Below, in pieces: positions 51,258 through 61,024 of a DNA stretch of 64,000 nucleotides (positions within the stretch are counted from its first letter, which is position 1; every line of letters starts with the position of its first letter). Made by a program: the position numbers and the translations under genes. The notes under the pieces are model-generated. The model worked only from the letters and a program-made list of their open reading frames with translations, made no database searches and was not told the origin of the DNA. Origin of the DNA: Gammaproteobacteria bacterium (GTDB lineage Bacteria > Pseudomonadota > Gammaproteobacteria > Burkholderiales > Thiobacillaceae); assembly GCA_018820765.1 (NCBI GenBank), contig JAHJNN010000007.1, positions 62,001 to 126,000 on the forward strand, read 5' to 3'.

Positions 51258-51698
51258 TCAGGCTTGCTCAGGCCAGTGCTTGATATAGCGCTTGAGCAGG
51301 CTGTTCTCGAAATTGGCTTCCTTGAGGCAGGCACGCGCCACATCGTGGAAGGAAATGATGCCGAACAGAGTGTTGCCGTCGAGAATCGGCAGATGGCCGA
51401 TATGCGACTTGGTCATCACGTCGCGCGCATAGTCCACCGAATCGTCGGCGTTGGCCACCACCGGCTCGGTCACCATGATGGTGCTGACTTCGGCATCCTT
51501 GAGGTCGCAGCCATGCTTGACCATGCCCTGCACCACGTCGCGCTCGGTGAGCAGCCCCACCATCTCGCCGTTTTTCAGTACCACCAGCGATCCCACGCCC
51601 AGGTTCACCAGCTTGGCGACGGCGCTTTCGACCGAATCGGTGGGCGCAATGCTGTAGATGTCAGCGCTTTTGAGGGTGAGGATTTCGCGAATCTGCAT
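51258..51698 (-). CDS. Two-CBS-domain protein
   Basis: A 146-residue cytoplasmic protein with a tandem CBS pair (ILTLKSADIYSIAPTDSVES; VGLLTERDVVQGMVKHG; IMVTEPVVANADDSVDYARD; FGIISFHDVARACLKE). Such modules bind adenine nucleotides and regulate partners. It has a GGAG ribosome site. It is convergent with the second DsrE-like gene and no partner is evident. Confidence 0.9.
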   Translation of the reverse strand: MQIREILTLKSADIYSIAPTDSVESAVAKLVNLGVGSLVVLKNGEMVGLLTERDVVQGMVKHGCDLKDAEVSTIMVTEPVVANADDSVDYARDVMTKSHIGHLPILDGNTLFGIISFHDVARACLKEANFENSLLKRYIKHWPEQA

Positions 51699-51757
51699 GG
51701 GGGTCTCCGGGATCAGCTTGTTGAATGGTTTAATGATAAACGACGTTGAGCGGCCCG

Positions 51758-52303
51758 CTACGGTCTGACCAGCGCAGCTTCGACCTGCTGGCGTTTTTCG
51801 GCGCCCGTCAGGATCTCGACCAGCGCCAGCGCAAAGTCCATCGCCGTGCCGGGTCCGCGCGAAGTCAGCACCTTGCCGTCCTGCACCACGGCAGACGCGC
51901 TGACGGTCACGCCCGGCAGCGCATCGAGAAAGCCGGGGTAGCTGGTCGCCTGTTTGCCGTCCAGCACACCGGCTTCGGCCAGCACCATCGGGGCGGCGCA
52001 GATGGCGGCGGTGTACTTTCCGGCTGCCGCCATTTTCTTCAGCAGGTCGAGGATGCGCGCATCGCCCTTCAGGTTCGCGGCGCCCGGCATGCCGCCGGGC
52101 AGCACCACCATGTCGTAGTCGTCCTGCAGCGCGACGTCGAGCGTGACGTCTGGCACCAGCTGCACGCCGCGGCTGGCCTTGACGATGCCGGGCTTGAGGC
52201 CGGCGCTCACCACCTCGATTCCGGCGCGGCGCAGCAGATCGATAAGGGTGACGGCTTCGAGTTCTTCGCAGCCGTCGGCAAGCGGAACGAGCACCTTGGC
52301 CAT
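51758..52303 (-). CDS. DJ-1/PfpI-family protein
   Basis: A 181-residue protein of the YajL/DJ-1 type. It has the nucleophile-elbow cysteine in YTAAICAAPMVL, a Glu near the N-terminus (DGCEELEAVTLIDLL) and a conserved TSRGPGTAMDFALAL end. Members act as chaperones or repair glycation and oxidation damage; the exact activity is debated. It follows yajQ closely (15 nt). Confidence 0.92.
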   Translation of the reverse strand: MAKVLVPLADGCEELEAVTLIDLLRRAGIEVVSAGLKPGIVKASRGVQLVPDVTLDVALQDDYDMVVLPGGMPGAANLKGDARILDLLKKMAAAGKYTAAICAAPMVLAEAGVLDGKQATSYPGFLDALPGVTVSASAVVQDGKVLTSRGPGTAMDFALALVEILTGAEKRQQVEAALVRP

Positions 52304-52318
52304 GTCAGAGCCCTCGCA

Positions 52319-52804
52319 TCAGTCGCGGAAATTCTGGTACTGCAGCGGGAAATCGGTGATGGACTTGCGCACCAGCGCAATGGTGTCCTGCAGCACGTCG
52401 CGCTTGGCGCCGGAGACGCGCACAGTGTCGCCCTGGATGCTGGCCTGCACCTTGAGCTTGCTGTCCTTGATGCAGCGGACGATCTTCTTCGCCAGTTCGG
52501 TTTCCACGCCGGTCTTCACCGTCACGCTGCGCTTCACCTTGTTGCCCGAGACCTTCTCGACGCTGCCGATATCCAGGCACTTGACGTCGACGCTGCGCTT
52601 GGCGAGCTTCTGCGCCAGGATGTCCTGCACCTGCTCGAGCTGAAAGTCGGTATCGGCATGCACCGTCAGCACGTAATCCGCCTGCTCGACGCGGGCATCG
52701 GAGCCCTTGAAGTCGAAACGCGTGGACACTTCCTTGTTGACCTGGTCGACCGCATTGCGCACTTCCTGCTTGTCGACCTCGGACACGATATCAAAACTCG
52801 GCAC
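52319..52804 (-). CDS. yajQ: YajQ-family nucleotide-binding protein
   Basis: The 161-residue protein has the two ferredoxin-like halves of YajQ ([52 protein letters not shown]). Relatives bind cyclic di-GMP or RNA. The start is GTG with GGAG at 8 nt. Confidence 0.95.
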   Translation of the reverse strand: MPSFDIVSEVDKQEVRNAVDQVNKEVSTRFDFKGSDARVEQADYVLTVHADTDFQLEQVQDILAQKLAKRSVDVKCLDIGSVEKVSGNKVKRSVTVKTGVETELAKKIVRCIKDSKLKVQASIQGDTVRVSGAKRDVLQDTIALVRKSITDFPLQYQNFRD

Positions 52805-52860
52805 CTTGATTACTCCTTGAAATGCAGACGGCTAATAAGCCACTCGGAATGCGGGCACGT

Positions 52861-52921
52861 GTAGGAGCGGCGCCCTCGCCGCGATTAGCGACCGCATTCG
52901 CGGCGAGGGCGCCGCTCCTAC
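52861..52921. repeat. Palindromic repeat, family A, simplest form
   Basis: Perfect 24-bp inverted arms (beginning GTAGGAGCGGCGCCCTCGCC) around a 13-bp loop lie between yajQ and the BPH gene. This is probably the basic unit of the family A repeats in the window. The rest of the 52805-52954 spacer holds no gene. Confidence 0.9.
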
Positions 52922-52954
52922 CACGGTAATTTTTCGCCTATGGACAGTTTGAAT

Positions 52955-53539
52955 TTATCGAACATCCGGGTTCATATCCATGACAAATGACTGAACCGGC
53001 AGCCCCGTTTCATCGTGGAACTCGGCCGCTGCCGCCACCCCCAGCCGCGCCACCGCTTCGGCGTCGAGCGCGGGCGCGCGCCAGGCGGCATACATCGCAC
53101 CCAGGGCATACGGACTGCCGCTGCCGTAAGCATAGAATTTCGAAAACTCCTGCACCGTGCGATGCGCCGCCACGCCGAAAATCCCGCGCGGGTTGGCGAT
53201 CAGAACATCCATGCGCGAAGACTCCAGGTCTTCCTCCTTGTCCTCGCCGGTCTGCAGATAGTATTGCTCTTTGAGGGCGCCGTGCAGGGTGTTCCACACG
53301 CGGAAGATCTCGGCCACCGAATCCAGCCGCGGCGGCTCATCCAGCGAGGCGAAATAGTCCATCAGAATCAGCTTGAACGTGGCCGAACCGGTGATGGCGA
53401 CGAAGCTGTCGCCGACGCGGATGATCTTCTCGTGGTTCGCCACGTAGTCGGCGGATTCCTTGCCGCCGCCCCACTTCGTCAGCGTGTCGGCCGCAATCGC
53501 GATGCGGCCCGCCTTCCTGACGATGGTGACGGTGGTCAT
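52955..53539 (-). CDS. Proteasome-type Ntn-hydrolase (BPH-like)
   Basis: A 194-residue protein starting M-TTVTIVRKAGRIAIAADT. Removal of Met would expose Thr as N-terminal nucleophile, with Asp18 (AADT) placed as in HslV and proteasome beta subunits. Later FVAITGSATFKLILMDYF and GVAAHRTVQEFSKFYAYGSG follow the proteasome fold. It is longer at the C-terminus than HslV. The best match I know is the betaproteobacterial proteasome homologue described from Thiobacillus and Cupriavidus, a self-assembling double ring without a known ATPase. It starts 3 nt after ppnP. Confidence 0.8.
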   Translation of the reverse strand: MTTVTIVRKAGRIAIAADTLTKWGGGKESADYVANHEKIIRVGDSFVAITGSATFKLILMDYFASLDEPPRLDSVAEIFRVWNTLHGALKEQYYLQTGEDKEEDLESSRMDVLIANPRGIFGVAAHRTVQEFSKFYAYGSGSPYALGAMYAAWRAPALDAEAVARLGVAAAAEFHDETGLPVQSFVMDMNPDVR

Positions 53540-53542
53540 GGC

Positions 53543-53857
53543 TTAGGCAAAATGGCAGACGTAGTGGTAAGGCTCGCCGGTCACTTCGATCTCGAAGCTG
53601 GAGTTGCCCGGCACGCTGAACGACTGCCCGGCACCGTAGGCTGTCCACGCGCTCTCGCCCGCCAGCTTGACGCGGCACGCACCCGCGACCGTTTCCATGA
53701 TTTCCGGCGCGCCGGTGTTGAAGGTGAGCGTGGCCGGCAGGATCACGCCGACCGATTTCTTCGTGCCGTCGGCGAACTGTACGGTGTGCGACACGCACTT
53801 GCCGTCGAAATAGACGTTGGCCTTTTTGATGACGGCGACATTGTCGAACTGGGACAT
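53543..53857 (-). CDS. ppnP: Pyrimidine/purine nucleoside phosphorylase PpnP
   Basis: A 104-residue single-domain cupin ([68 protein letters not shown]). PpnP splits several nucleosides with phosphate. The start at 53857 has GGAG and follows argG by 2 nt. The longer open frame is argG shadow. Confidence 0.93.
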   Translation of the reverse strand: MSQFDNVAVIKKANVYFDGKCVSHTVQFADGTKKSVGVILPATLTFNTGAPEIMETVAGACRVKLAGESAWTAYGAGQSFSVPGNSSFEIEVTGEPYHYVCHFA

Positions 53858-53859
53858 GC

Positions 53860-55089
<1,230 letters not shown>

Positions 55090-55103
55090 GGTGATTCGAT
55101 GAA

Positions 55104-55343
55104 TTAGTGAGTGGAGCCGGATTGGTTCTTGTCGATGATCTCGACCTGGCCGGGAAAGCCGCCGATCTTCAGGATGCCGAGGTTGGTGGCGAGGCTCGCC
55201 TTTTCGATTTCGATGCCGACGACGCGGCCGTCTTCCGACAGGTTGAGTACGATGCCTTCGTGCGCTTCCCACGCCTGCGCGGGATTTTCAGGACTGATTT
55301 CGACATAGAGCGAATCCATGTCCTTGAAGTAGGCGATGTTCAT
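55104..55343 (-). CDS. DUF2283 protein between argF and argG
   Basis: A 79-residue protein with the DUF2283 pattern ([40 protein letters not shown]). Function of the family is unknown. It overlaps the argF stop by 4 nt on its start side and ends 14 nt before argG. It is therefore an integral member of the arginine operon and is translated with it. Confidence 0.87.
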   Translation of the reverse strand: MNIAYFKDMDSLYVEISPENPAQAWEAHEGIVLNLSEDGRVVGIEIEKASLATNLGILKIGGFPGQVEIIDKNQSGSTH

Positions 55344-56257
55344 GATTCGATTTTTCCCAACAGTAGATATTCCATCAGCGCCTTCTGCACGTGCAGGCGG
55401 TTCTCGGCCTCGTCCCACACCACCGACTGCGGGCCGTCGATCACCTCGGCCGTGACTTCCTCGCCGCGGTGCGCCGGCAGGCAGTGCATGAAGACCGCGT
55501 CGGATTTCGCCACCGCCATCATGTCGGCATCGACCTGCCAGTCGGCGAAGGCCTTCAGGCGCTCGTCGTTCTCGGCCTCCCAGCCCATGCTGGTCCACAC
55601 GTCGGTGGTCACCAGGTCGGCGCCGCGGCAGGCGTCCATCGGGTCGGCGAAGCTTTCGTAATGGTCGGTGCCGTAGAGATTGGCACGTTCGGGCTCAACC
55701 TCGTAACCGGGCGGGGTCGACACGTGCACGTTGAAATCGAGCACCTCGGCGGCCTGCAGCCAGGTGTTGCACATGTTGTTGGAGTCGCCGATCCACGCCA
55801 CGGTCTTGCCCTGGATCGAGCCGCGATGCTCGATGAAGGTGAAGATGTCGGCGAGGATCTGGCACGGGTGGTATTCGTTGGTCAGCCCGTTGATCACCGG
55901 CACGCGCGAATGCGCGGCAAAGCGCTCGATGATGTCCTGCTCGAAGGTGCGGATCATCACGATGTCAACCATGCGCGAGATCACTTCGCCGGCGTCTTCC
56001 ACCGGCTCGCCGCGCCCCAGCTGGGTGTCGCGCGTGTTGAGGTAGATCGCCGAACCGCCGAGCTGGTGCATGCCCGCCTCGAACGAGAGGCGGGTGCGGG
56101 TCGAACTCTTCTCGAAAATCATCGCCAGCGTGCGGTCGACCAGCGGATGGTAGGGCTGGTAGCGCTTGAAGCGGCTCTTGATCACCCGCGCACGCTCGAA
56201 CAGATACTGCAGCTCGTCGCGCGTGAGATCCTTGAATTGCAGAAAGTGCTTCAGCAT
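55340..56257 (-). CDS. argF: Ornithine carbamoyltransferase
   Basis: A 305-residue enzyme forming citrulline from ornithine and carbamoyl phosphate. It has the carbamoyl-phosphate site SSTRTRLSFE, the HPCQ segment in NEYHPCQILAD, the ornithine region GDSNNMCNTW and the HCLPAHRGEE motif. The start overlaps the argD stop by 1 nt. The much longer open frame upstream is argD shadow. Confidence 0.97.
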   Translation of the reverse strand: MLKHFLQFKDLTRDELQYLFERARVIKSRFKRYQPYHPLVDRTLAMIFEKSSTRTRLSFEAGMHQLGGSAIYLNTRDTQLGRGEPVEDAGEVISRMVDIVMIRTFEQDIIERFAAHSRVPVINGLTNEYHPCQILADIFTFIEHRGSIQGKTVAWIGDSNNMCNTWLQAAEVLDFNVHVSTPPGYEVEPERANLYGTDHYESFADPMDACRGADLVTTDVWTSMGWEAENDERLKAFADWQVDADMMAVAKSDAVFMHCLPAHRGEEVTAEVIDGPQSVVWDEAENRLHVQKALMEYLLLGKIES

Positions 56258-57438
56258 CACGCTGCCTGCTGCAGGTAGTTCGTGACGATGCTGGCCACCG
56301 CCGCGACCAGCGCATCGACCTCGGCTGCGCCGTAAATCAGCGGCGGCACCAGGCGAATGACCGAGTCGGCGGTGACGTTGATCAGCACGCCGGCATCGCG
56401 CGCCACCGCCACCAGTTCGCCGCACGGGCGGTCGAGTTCGATGCCGATCATCAAGCCTTCGCCGCGGATGTCGACCACGCCGTGCACGCCGTCCAGCGCG
56501 CTGCGCAGGCCGGCGCGAATCGCCTCGCCGCGCACCCGCGCGTTGTCGAGCAATTTCTCGTCCTCGATCGCATCGAGCGTCGCCAGCGCCGCCGCGCAGG
56601 CGAGCGGGTTGCCGCCGAAGGTCGAGCCATGATTGCCCGGCTGGAACACATCCGCCGCGGCACCGCGCGCGAGGCACGCGCCGATCGGCATGCCCGAGCC
56701 GAGGCCCTTGGCCAGCGCAATGACGTCCGGCATCACGCCGGAATGCTGGAAGCCGAACCAGGTGCCGGTGCGGCCGATGCCCGTCTGCACCTCGTCCAGC
56801 ATCAGGAGCCAGCCATGGGCGTCGCAGATCGCGCGCAGTTCGGCGAGGAAATCCGGCGCCATCAGGTTGATGCCGCCTTCGCCCTGCACCACTTCGGCCA
56901 GCACCGCGACCACGCTCTTGTTGTGCTCGGCGACGTGGCGGATGGCTTCGAGGTCGTTGAACGGCACTCGCGCAAAGCCCGACAGCAGCGGTTCGAAGCC
57001 CGCCTGGATCTTGCGGCTGCCGGTCGCGGTCAGCGTGGCCATGGTGCGGCCGTGGAAAGCCTTTTCCATCACGATGATGGTCGGCACCTCGATGCCCTTG
57101 TTGTGGCCATACAGGCGCGCCAGCTTGATCGCCGCCTCGTTGGCCTCGCAGCCCGAATTGCAGAAGAACGCCTTGTCCATGCCCGCCAGTTCGCACAGCC
57201 GGTCGGCCAGTTCTTCCTGGCGCAGCACGCGATACAGGTTGGACGAATGGATCAGCGTCGCGGCCTGATCGGCAATCGCCTTCACCAGTTTCGGATGGGC
57301 ATGACCCAGCCCGTTCACCGCCACCCCGGCGACTGCGTCGAGATACCGCTTGCCGGCTTCGTCCCACAGGTAGGCGCCTTCGCCGCGCACGAAAGCAACC
57401 GGCTGGCGCGCATAGGTGTTCATCAAATGTGTTGTCAT
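56257..57438 (-). CDS. argD: Acetylornithine aminotransferase
   Basis: This 393-residue class III PLP aminotransferase has FCNSGCEANEAAIKLAR, KAFHGRTMATL and the Asp of LMLDEVQTGIGRTG. The PLP lysine lies in IALAKGLGSGMP and the C-terminal IRLVPPLIYG is present. The start at 57438 (MTTHLMNTYARQPVAF) has a GGGGA site; MNTYARQ at 57423 is an alternative. It leads the arginine gene string; three short direct repeats lie just upstream. Confidence 0.94.
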   Translation of the reverse strand: MTTHLMNTYARQPVAFVRGEGAYLWDEAGKRYLDAVAGVAVNGLGHAHPKLVKAIADQAATLIHSSNLYRVLRQEELADRLCELAGMDKAFFCNSGCEANEAAIKLARLYGHNKGIEVPTIIVMEKAFHGRTMATLTATGSRKIQAGFEPLLSGFARVPFNDLEAIRHVAEHNKSVVAVLAEVVQGEGGINLMAPDFLAELRAICDAHGWLLMLDEVQTGIGRTGTWFGFQHSGVMPDVIALAKGLGSGMPIGACLARGAAADVFQPGNHGSTFGGNPLACAAALATLDAIEDEKLLDNARVRGEAIRAGLRSALDGVHGVVDIRGEGLMIGIELDRPCGELVAVARDAGVLINVTADSVIRLVPPLIYGAAEVDALVAAVASIVTNYLQQAA

Positions 57439-57469
57439 GGCAGTCCCCAACCAGGCTGTCAAAGCAGCT

Positions 57470-57515
57470 GCTGTACTTAGAATGTGAGCCGTACTTAAAT
57501 TTAGCCGTACGTAAA
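57470..57515. promoter_or_regulatory. Direct repeats upstream of argD
   Basis: GCTGTACTTA (57470), GCCGTACTTA (57488) and GCCGTACGTA (57504) recur every 16-18 bp in the promoter region. The last two belong to a 16-bp tandem repeat. They do not resemble the ArgR box that I know, so they may bind another regulator. Confidence 0.4.
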
Positions 57516-57529
57516 TTCAAAAACGCGAA

Positions 57530-57556
57530 ATAGAAAACGGCGGCCTCAGCCGCCGT
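57530..57556 (-). terminator. Terminator after the PuuD-like gene
   Basis: ACGGCGGC, CTCA loop and GCCGCCGT form an 8-bp GC stem followed on the minus strand by TTTTCTATTTC, about 22 nt after the stop codon. Confidence 0.85.
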
Positions 57557-57577
57557 GCTTGTCATGCAGCGCCTTGA

Positions 57578-58078
57578 TTATAGGCTGAAAAGCGCCGAAT
57601 GAGACATCCCGGTTGCCATGAAGAACAGCATCGGAATCGACAGCATGGTGTTGGTGCGCGAGGCCAGGAAGGCGACGCGACGCGCCTTGTTCTTCTCGTC
57701 GTCGGACGCCGGCGTCATGCCCAGGATCTTCTTCTGGTTCGGCCAGATCAGCACCCAGACGTTGAACAGCATGATGGTGCCGAGCCAGGCGCCGATGCCG
57801 ATCGGGCCCATGCCGTTGCGCAGCAGGAAGGCATCCATGAAATACGGGCCCAGCAAGGCTGCGCCGGCAATCCAGGTCACCACGGCGGCCCAGCGGAAGA
57901 ACAGCAGGGCGCGCGGTGCGACGTGCTTGGTGATGCCCGCAGCGGTGCCGTCGGCGGCGGCATTTTTCAACGCCGCCACCTGCACGAAATTGAAGTAATA
58001 GAGCAGGCCGATCCACATGACGCCTGCCATGAAATGGATCCAGCGGGACAATGCCGAGACGATATCGATTGTTTCCAT
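57578..58078 (-). CDS. PuuD-like (urate hydroxylase N-terminal) membrane protein
   Basis: A 166-residue protein with four membrane helices. It has SRWIHFMAGVMWIGLLYYFN, where the His could bind haem, and later MLFNVWVLIWPNQKK and MLFFMATGMSHS. This corresponds to the membrane domain of PuuD, but the C-terminal cytochrome c domain of the urate enzyme is missing. The role in urate breakdown is therefore doubtful and a haem-linked electron-transfer role is possible. A 31-residue membrane protein is encoded 13 nt upstream. Confidence 0.78.
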   Translation of the reverse strand: METIDIVSALSRWIHFMAGVMWIGLLYYFNFVQVAALKNAAADGTAAGITKHVAPRALLFFRWAAVVTWIAGAALLGPYFMDAFLLRNGMGPIGIGAWLGTIMLFNVWVLIWPNQKKILGMTPASDDEKNKARRVAFLASRTNTMLSIPMLFFMATGMSHSALFSL

Positions 58079-58091
58079 TGCTTAATCCCCC

Positions 58092-58187
58092 TCAACCCAA
58101 AAAGTTTCTGGCAAAGACATACAGCACAGCCGTGAGCACAACGCCGGAAATGACGGTGCCCCACAGCGAATCCAGCGGGTTTTTCAT
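58092..58187 (-). CDS. Very small single-helix membrane protein
   Basis: A 31-codon frame with a GGAGAG ribosome site 4 nt from the ATG. It starts MKNPLDSLWGTVISGVVLTA and has one transmembrane helix, then a basic-aromatic end (FARNFLG). It lies 13 nt before the PuuD-like gene on the same strand. Size and context suggest an accessory subunit of that membrane protein, like the small subunits of haem oxidases. Confidence 0.65.
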   Translation of the reverse strand: MKNPLDSLWGTVISGVVLTAVLYVFARNFLG

Positions 58188-58349
58188 GGTTCTCTCCTCC
58201 ATTTGAAATTGTCGAGCCTAATTGTTGACCGTTTTGGTCAGGTTAAGGCTCGCGCAAGTATCTTCAAAATGTCGCTGCGACGCAAGCACCGCCAGTCTCC
58301 ATTGGCTGCGTGCTAAAATCCGGCAACTTTTACAGCCGCCCGCCCACTC

Positions 58350-58631
58350 ATGGATGACGCACCCGCCAACGCCGCCTTCATCATTCGCGGCATCACCACC
58401 AAGGGCGCCCGCTTTCGGCCGAGCGACTGGGCCGACCGCCTGGCGGGCGCTTTCGCCGTAATCGACCCCAACAACCGCACCAATTACTCGCCTTTTGTGC
58501 AGCCCACCACGCTGCACGGCATTCCCTGCGTCGTGGTGGACAAGAAACTCAAGACCGTCGACCCCAACGCTTATCGTTTTCTGCAGACCTTTGCCGAGAC
58601 CAACGAACTGCAGACCGACAACGCGGACTGA
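58350..58631 (+). CDS. DUF3579 protein
   Basis: A 93-residue soluble protein (IIRGITTKGARFRPSDWADR; FSPFVQP-like NYSPFVQPTTLHGIPCVVVD; FLQTFAETNELQ) typical of the DUF3579 family of betaproteobacteria. Function unknown. It is a monocistronic unit with its own terminator, opposite rpsT. Confidence 0.88.
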   Translation: MDDAPANAAFIIRGITTKGARFRPSDWADRLAGAFAVIDPNNRTNYSPFVQPTTLHGIPCVVVDKKLKTVDPNAYRFLQTFAETNELQTDNAD

Positions 58632-58648
58632 GCCCGGCCACGGGAAAT

Positions 58649-58678
58649 AAAAAAACGCCGCAAATGCGGCGTTTTTTT
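58649..58678. terminator. Bidirectional terminator between DUF3579 and rpsT
   Basis: AAAAAACGCCGCA, AA loop region and TGCGGCGTTTTTTT give a perfect stem with A and T tracts on both sides, serving the two convergent genes. Confidence 0.94.
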
Positions 58679-58713
58679 AATGCGTTGCGTGCGTTTGCAC
58701 GCAGCGGAGAAGC

Positions 58714-58977
58714 TCAGGCCATGCTTTTGACAGCCATGGACAGACGGCTCTTGTGGCGTGCAGCCTTGTTCTTGTGAACGATCTGCTTGTCGGCGATGCT
58801 GTCGATCAGGCTCATGGACGCCTGGAAAACCTGCTGGGCTGCGGCCTTGTCGCCGGCTTCGATCGCCTTGCGCACTTTCTTGACCGCCGTGCGGAATTCC
58901 GAGCGCTGGCTCATGTTGCTGTCGCGCTGCGCGCTGGCTTGACGTGCGCGCTTGCGCGCCTGGGCGGAGTTCGCCAT
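58714..58977 (-). CDS. rpsT: 30S ribosomal protein S20
   Basis: An 87-residue basic helical protein with the S20 pattern [33 protein letters not shown] and a C-terminal [17 protein letters not shown]. It binds 16S rRNA. It has an AGGAG ribosome site and stands divergent from murJ, as in many betaproteobacteria. Confidence 0.97.
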   Translation of the reverse strand: MANSAQARKRARQASAQRDSNMSQRSEFRTAVKKVRKAIEAGDKAAAQQVFQASMSLIDSIADKQIVHKNKAARHKSRLSMAVKSMA

Positions 58978-59170
58978 AAGATTCTGCTCCTGTAGTCCAC
59001 GCCGTTCTGGTTGAGGCGGGGCAAATTAATCTGAAACGCCCTGTTTGCTGGCGGGCGGATTCACCAAAGGCGGCGATTGTACGGGAAACCCGGGCGATAA
59101 ATCAAGCAGTTTATGCATTGTTGCAGTCGATGCGCCCGACCCGCACAATGCGCGCAAAACGCCGCCATCC

Positions 59171-60709
59171 ATGAATCTCCTCAAAGCCCTCGCTGCGGTC
59201 AGCAGCATGACCCTGCTCTCCCGCATCCTGGGATTCGTGCGCGACGCCATCATCGCCCGCGTGTTCGGCGCCGGCATGCTGACCGACGCCTTCTTCGTCG
59301 CCTTCAAGATCCCCAACCTGCTGCGGCGCCTGTTCGCCGAGGGCGCGTTCTCGCAGGCCTTCGTGCCGATCCTGGCCGAATACAAGAACCGCCAGGGCCA
59401 CGACGCCACCCAGACCCTGGTCAACCAGGTCGGCACCGCCCTGACGCTGGTGCTGGTCGGAGTCGCCCTGCTGGGCGTGGTGGGCGCGCCGTGGGTGGCC
59501 TACGTCAGCGCGCCCGGCTTCCGGGCGGACCCGGACAAGTTCGAACTCACCGTGACGCTGCTGCGCATCACCTTCCCCTACATCATCTTCATCTCGCTGG
59601 TGGCACTGGCGGCAGGCATCCTCAACACCCACAGCAAATTCTCGGTGCCGGCGTTCGCACCGGTGCTGCTCAACGTCGCCATGATCGTCGCCGCGCTGTG
59701 GCTGGCGCCCTATTTCGACCCGCCGGTGCTGGCGCTGGGCTGGGGCGTGGCGCTGGGCGGCGTACTGCAGCTGGCGTGGATGCTGCCGCACCTGCTGAAA
59801 ATCCGCATGCTGCCGCGTCCCACGCGGCATTTCGACGACCCTGGCCTCAAACGCGTCCTCAGGCTGATGGCGCCCGCCACGCTGGGCGTCTCGGTCGCCC
59901 AGATCAGCCTTTTGATCAACACCATCTTCGCGTCCTTTCTCGTTAGCGGCAGCGTGTCGTGGCTGTATTACGCCGACCGCCTGATGGAGTTTCCCGCCGG
60001 CATGCTGGGGGTGGCGCTGGGCACCATCCTCTTGCCCAGCCTGGCGAAACACTACGCCGACGACAACCCGGGCGATTACTCGAAGTTGCTCGACTGGGGC
60101 CTGCGCCTGACCCTGCTGCTCGCGCTACCTGCCGCCGCCGCGCTGGCAGTGCTGGCGGTGCCGCTGATTTCCACGCTATTTCACTACGGTGCGTTCACTG
60201 CAAACGACGTGACCATGACCCAGCGAGCGCTGGTCGCCTACAGCCTGGGGCTGGTCGGACTGATCCTGGTCAAGGTGCTGGCGCCCGGATTCTATGCGCG
60301 GCAGAACATCCGCACCCCGGTCAAGGTCGCCATTTTCACCCTCGTCGCCACCCAGTTGATGAACCTCGCCTTCATTGTCCCGCTGGGCCACGCCGGGCTG
60401 GCACTGGCGATCGGACTGGGCGCCTGCCTCAACGCCGGCCTGCTGCTGCATCTGCTCAAAAAACACGGGATTTACCAGCCGCAGCCGGGCTGGGTCGGCT
60501 ATTTCCTGCGCGTGCTGCTGGCGGTTTTGCTGATGGCGGCGATGCTCTTCTATGCCATGGGCGAATCGCAGTGGTGGCTGGCGGCGGGCTTCCTCGACCG
60601 CGTGATCCGGCTGTCGCTCTTGGTCGGCGGTGGCATCGTGCTGTATTTCGCCGCCCTCGGCCTGATGGGCTTCCGCCCGCGCCAGTTCGCCCGCCGCGCG
60701 GCGGAATAA
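59171..60709 (+). CDS. murJ: Lipid II flippase MurJ
   Basis: This 512-residue MOP-superfamily protein has about 14 membrane helices and the MurJ start [35 protein letters not shown] (essential Arg), FRIPN-like [20 protein letters not shown] and [19 protein letters not shown] follow. It flips lipid II for peptidoglycan synthesis. The frame is open from 59045, but ATG 59171 gives the canonical N-terminus. Confidence 0.97.
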   Translation: MNLLKALAAVSSMTLLSRILGFVRDAIIARVFGAGMLTDAFFVAFKIPNLLRRLFAEGAFSQAFVPILAEYKNRQGHDATQTLVNQVGTALTLVLVGVALLGVVGAPWVAYVSAPGFRADPDKFELTVTLLRITFPYIIFISLVALAAGILNTHSKFSVPAFAPVLLNVAMIVAALWLAPYFDPPVLALGWGVALGGVLQLAWMLPHLLKIRMLPRPTRHFDDPGLKRVLRLMAPATLGVSVAQISLLINTIFASFLVSGSVSWLYYADRLMEFPAGMLGVALGTILLPSLAKHYADDNPGDYSKLLDWGLRLTLLLALPAAAALAVLAVPLISTLFHYGAFTANDVTMTQRALVAYSLGLVGLILVKVLAPGFYARQNIRTPVKVAIFTLVATQLMNLAFIVPLGHAGLALAIGLGACLNAGLLLHLLKKHGIYQPQPGWVGYFLRVLLAVLLMAAMLFYAMGESQWWLAAGFLDRVIRLSLLVGGGIVLYFAALGLMGFRPRQFARRAAE

Positions 60710-60713
60710 TTCA

Positions 60714-60981
60714 CAGGCCGATAAAGGGCTCTCCGGGAGCCGCGTTTGCACGAGAAGGGCCTGGATGCAAGGCGCGCGACGAAGGTCGTAGTCATTCTAC
60801 GAAGCCGAGGAGCGCAACGCCGCAGGCAGGCCCTTCTCGTGTAAACCCGAAGGGACGTGGCTTTCCGGGCGGCCTGCTTTGTCACATTGCTTGCGAAGGG
60901 ATGGCCCTTCGCTGCGCGCTGTTTCGCGCATCCCATCCCGGAAAGCCGCGTCGCGGCCCCGTATAGCCCTTCATCGGCCTG
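60714..60981. repeat. Non-coding inverted-repeat element between murJ and ribF
   Basis: 17-bp ends CAGGCCGATAAAGGGCT and its complement (one mismatch) enclose 234 bp with nested hairpins, notably ACGAGAAGGGCCTG with CAGGCCCTTCTCGT. No reading frame is credible. It may be a MITE-like or repeat-in-repeat element. The rest of the spacer to 61024 is unremarkable. Confidence 0.65.
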
Positions 60982-61024
60982 TTGTATCGGCTAGAATAAG
61001 CCCTTTTTCGGCGCCCCGCCCGCA

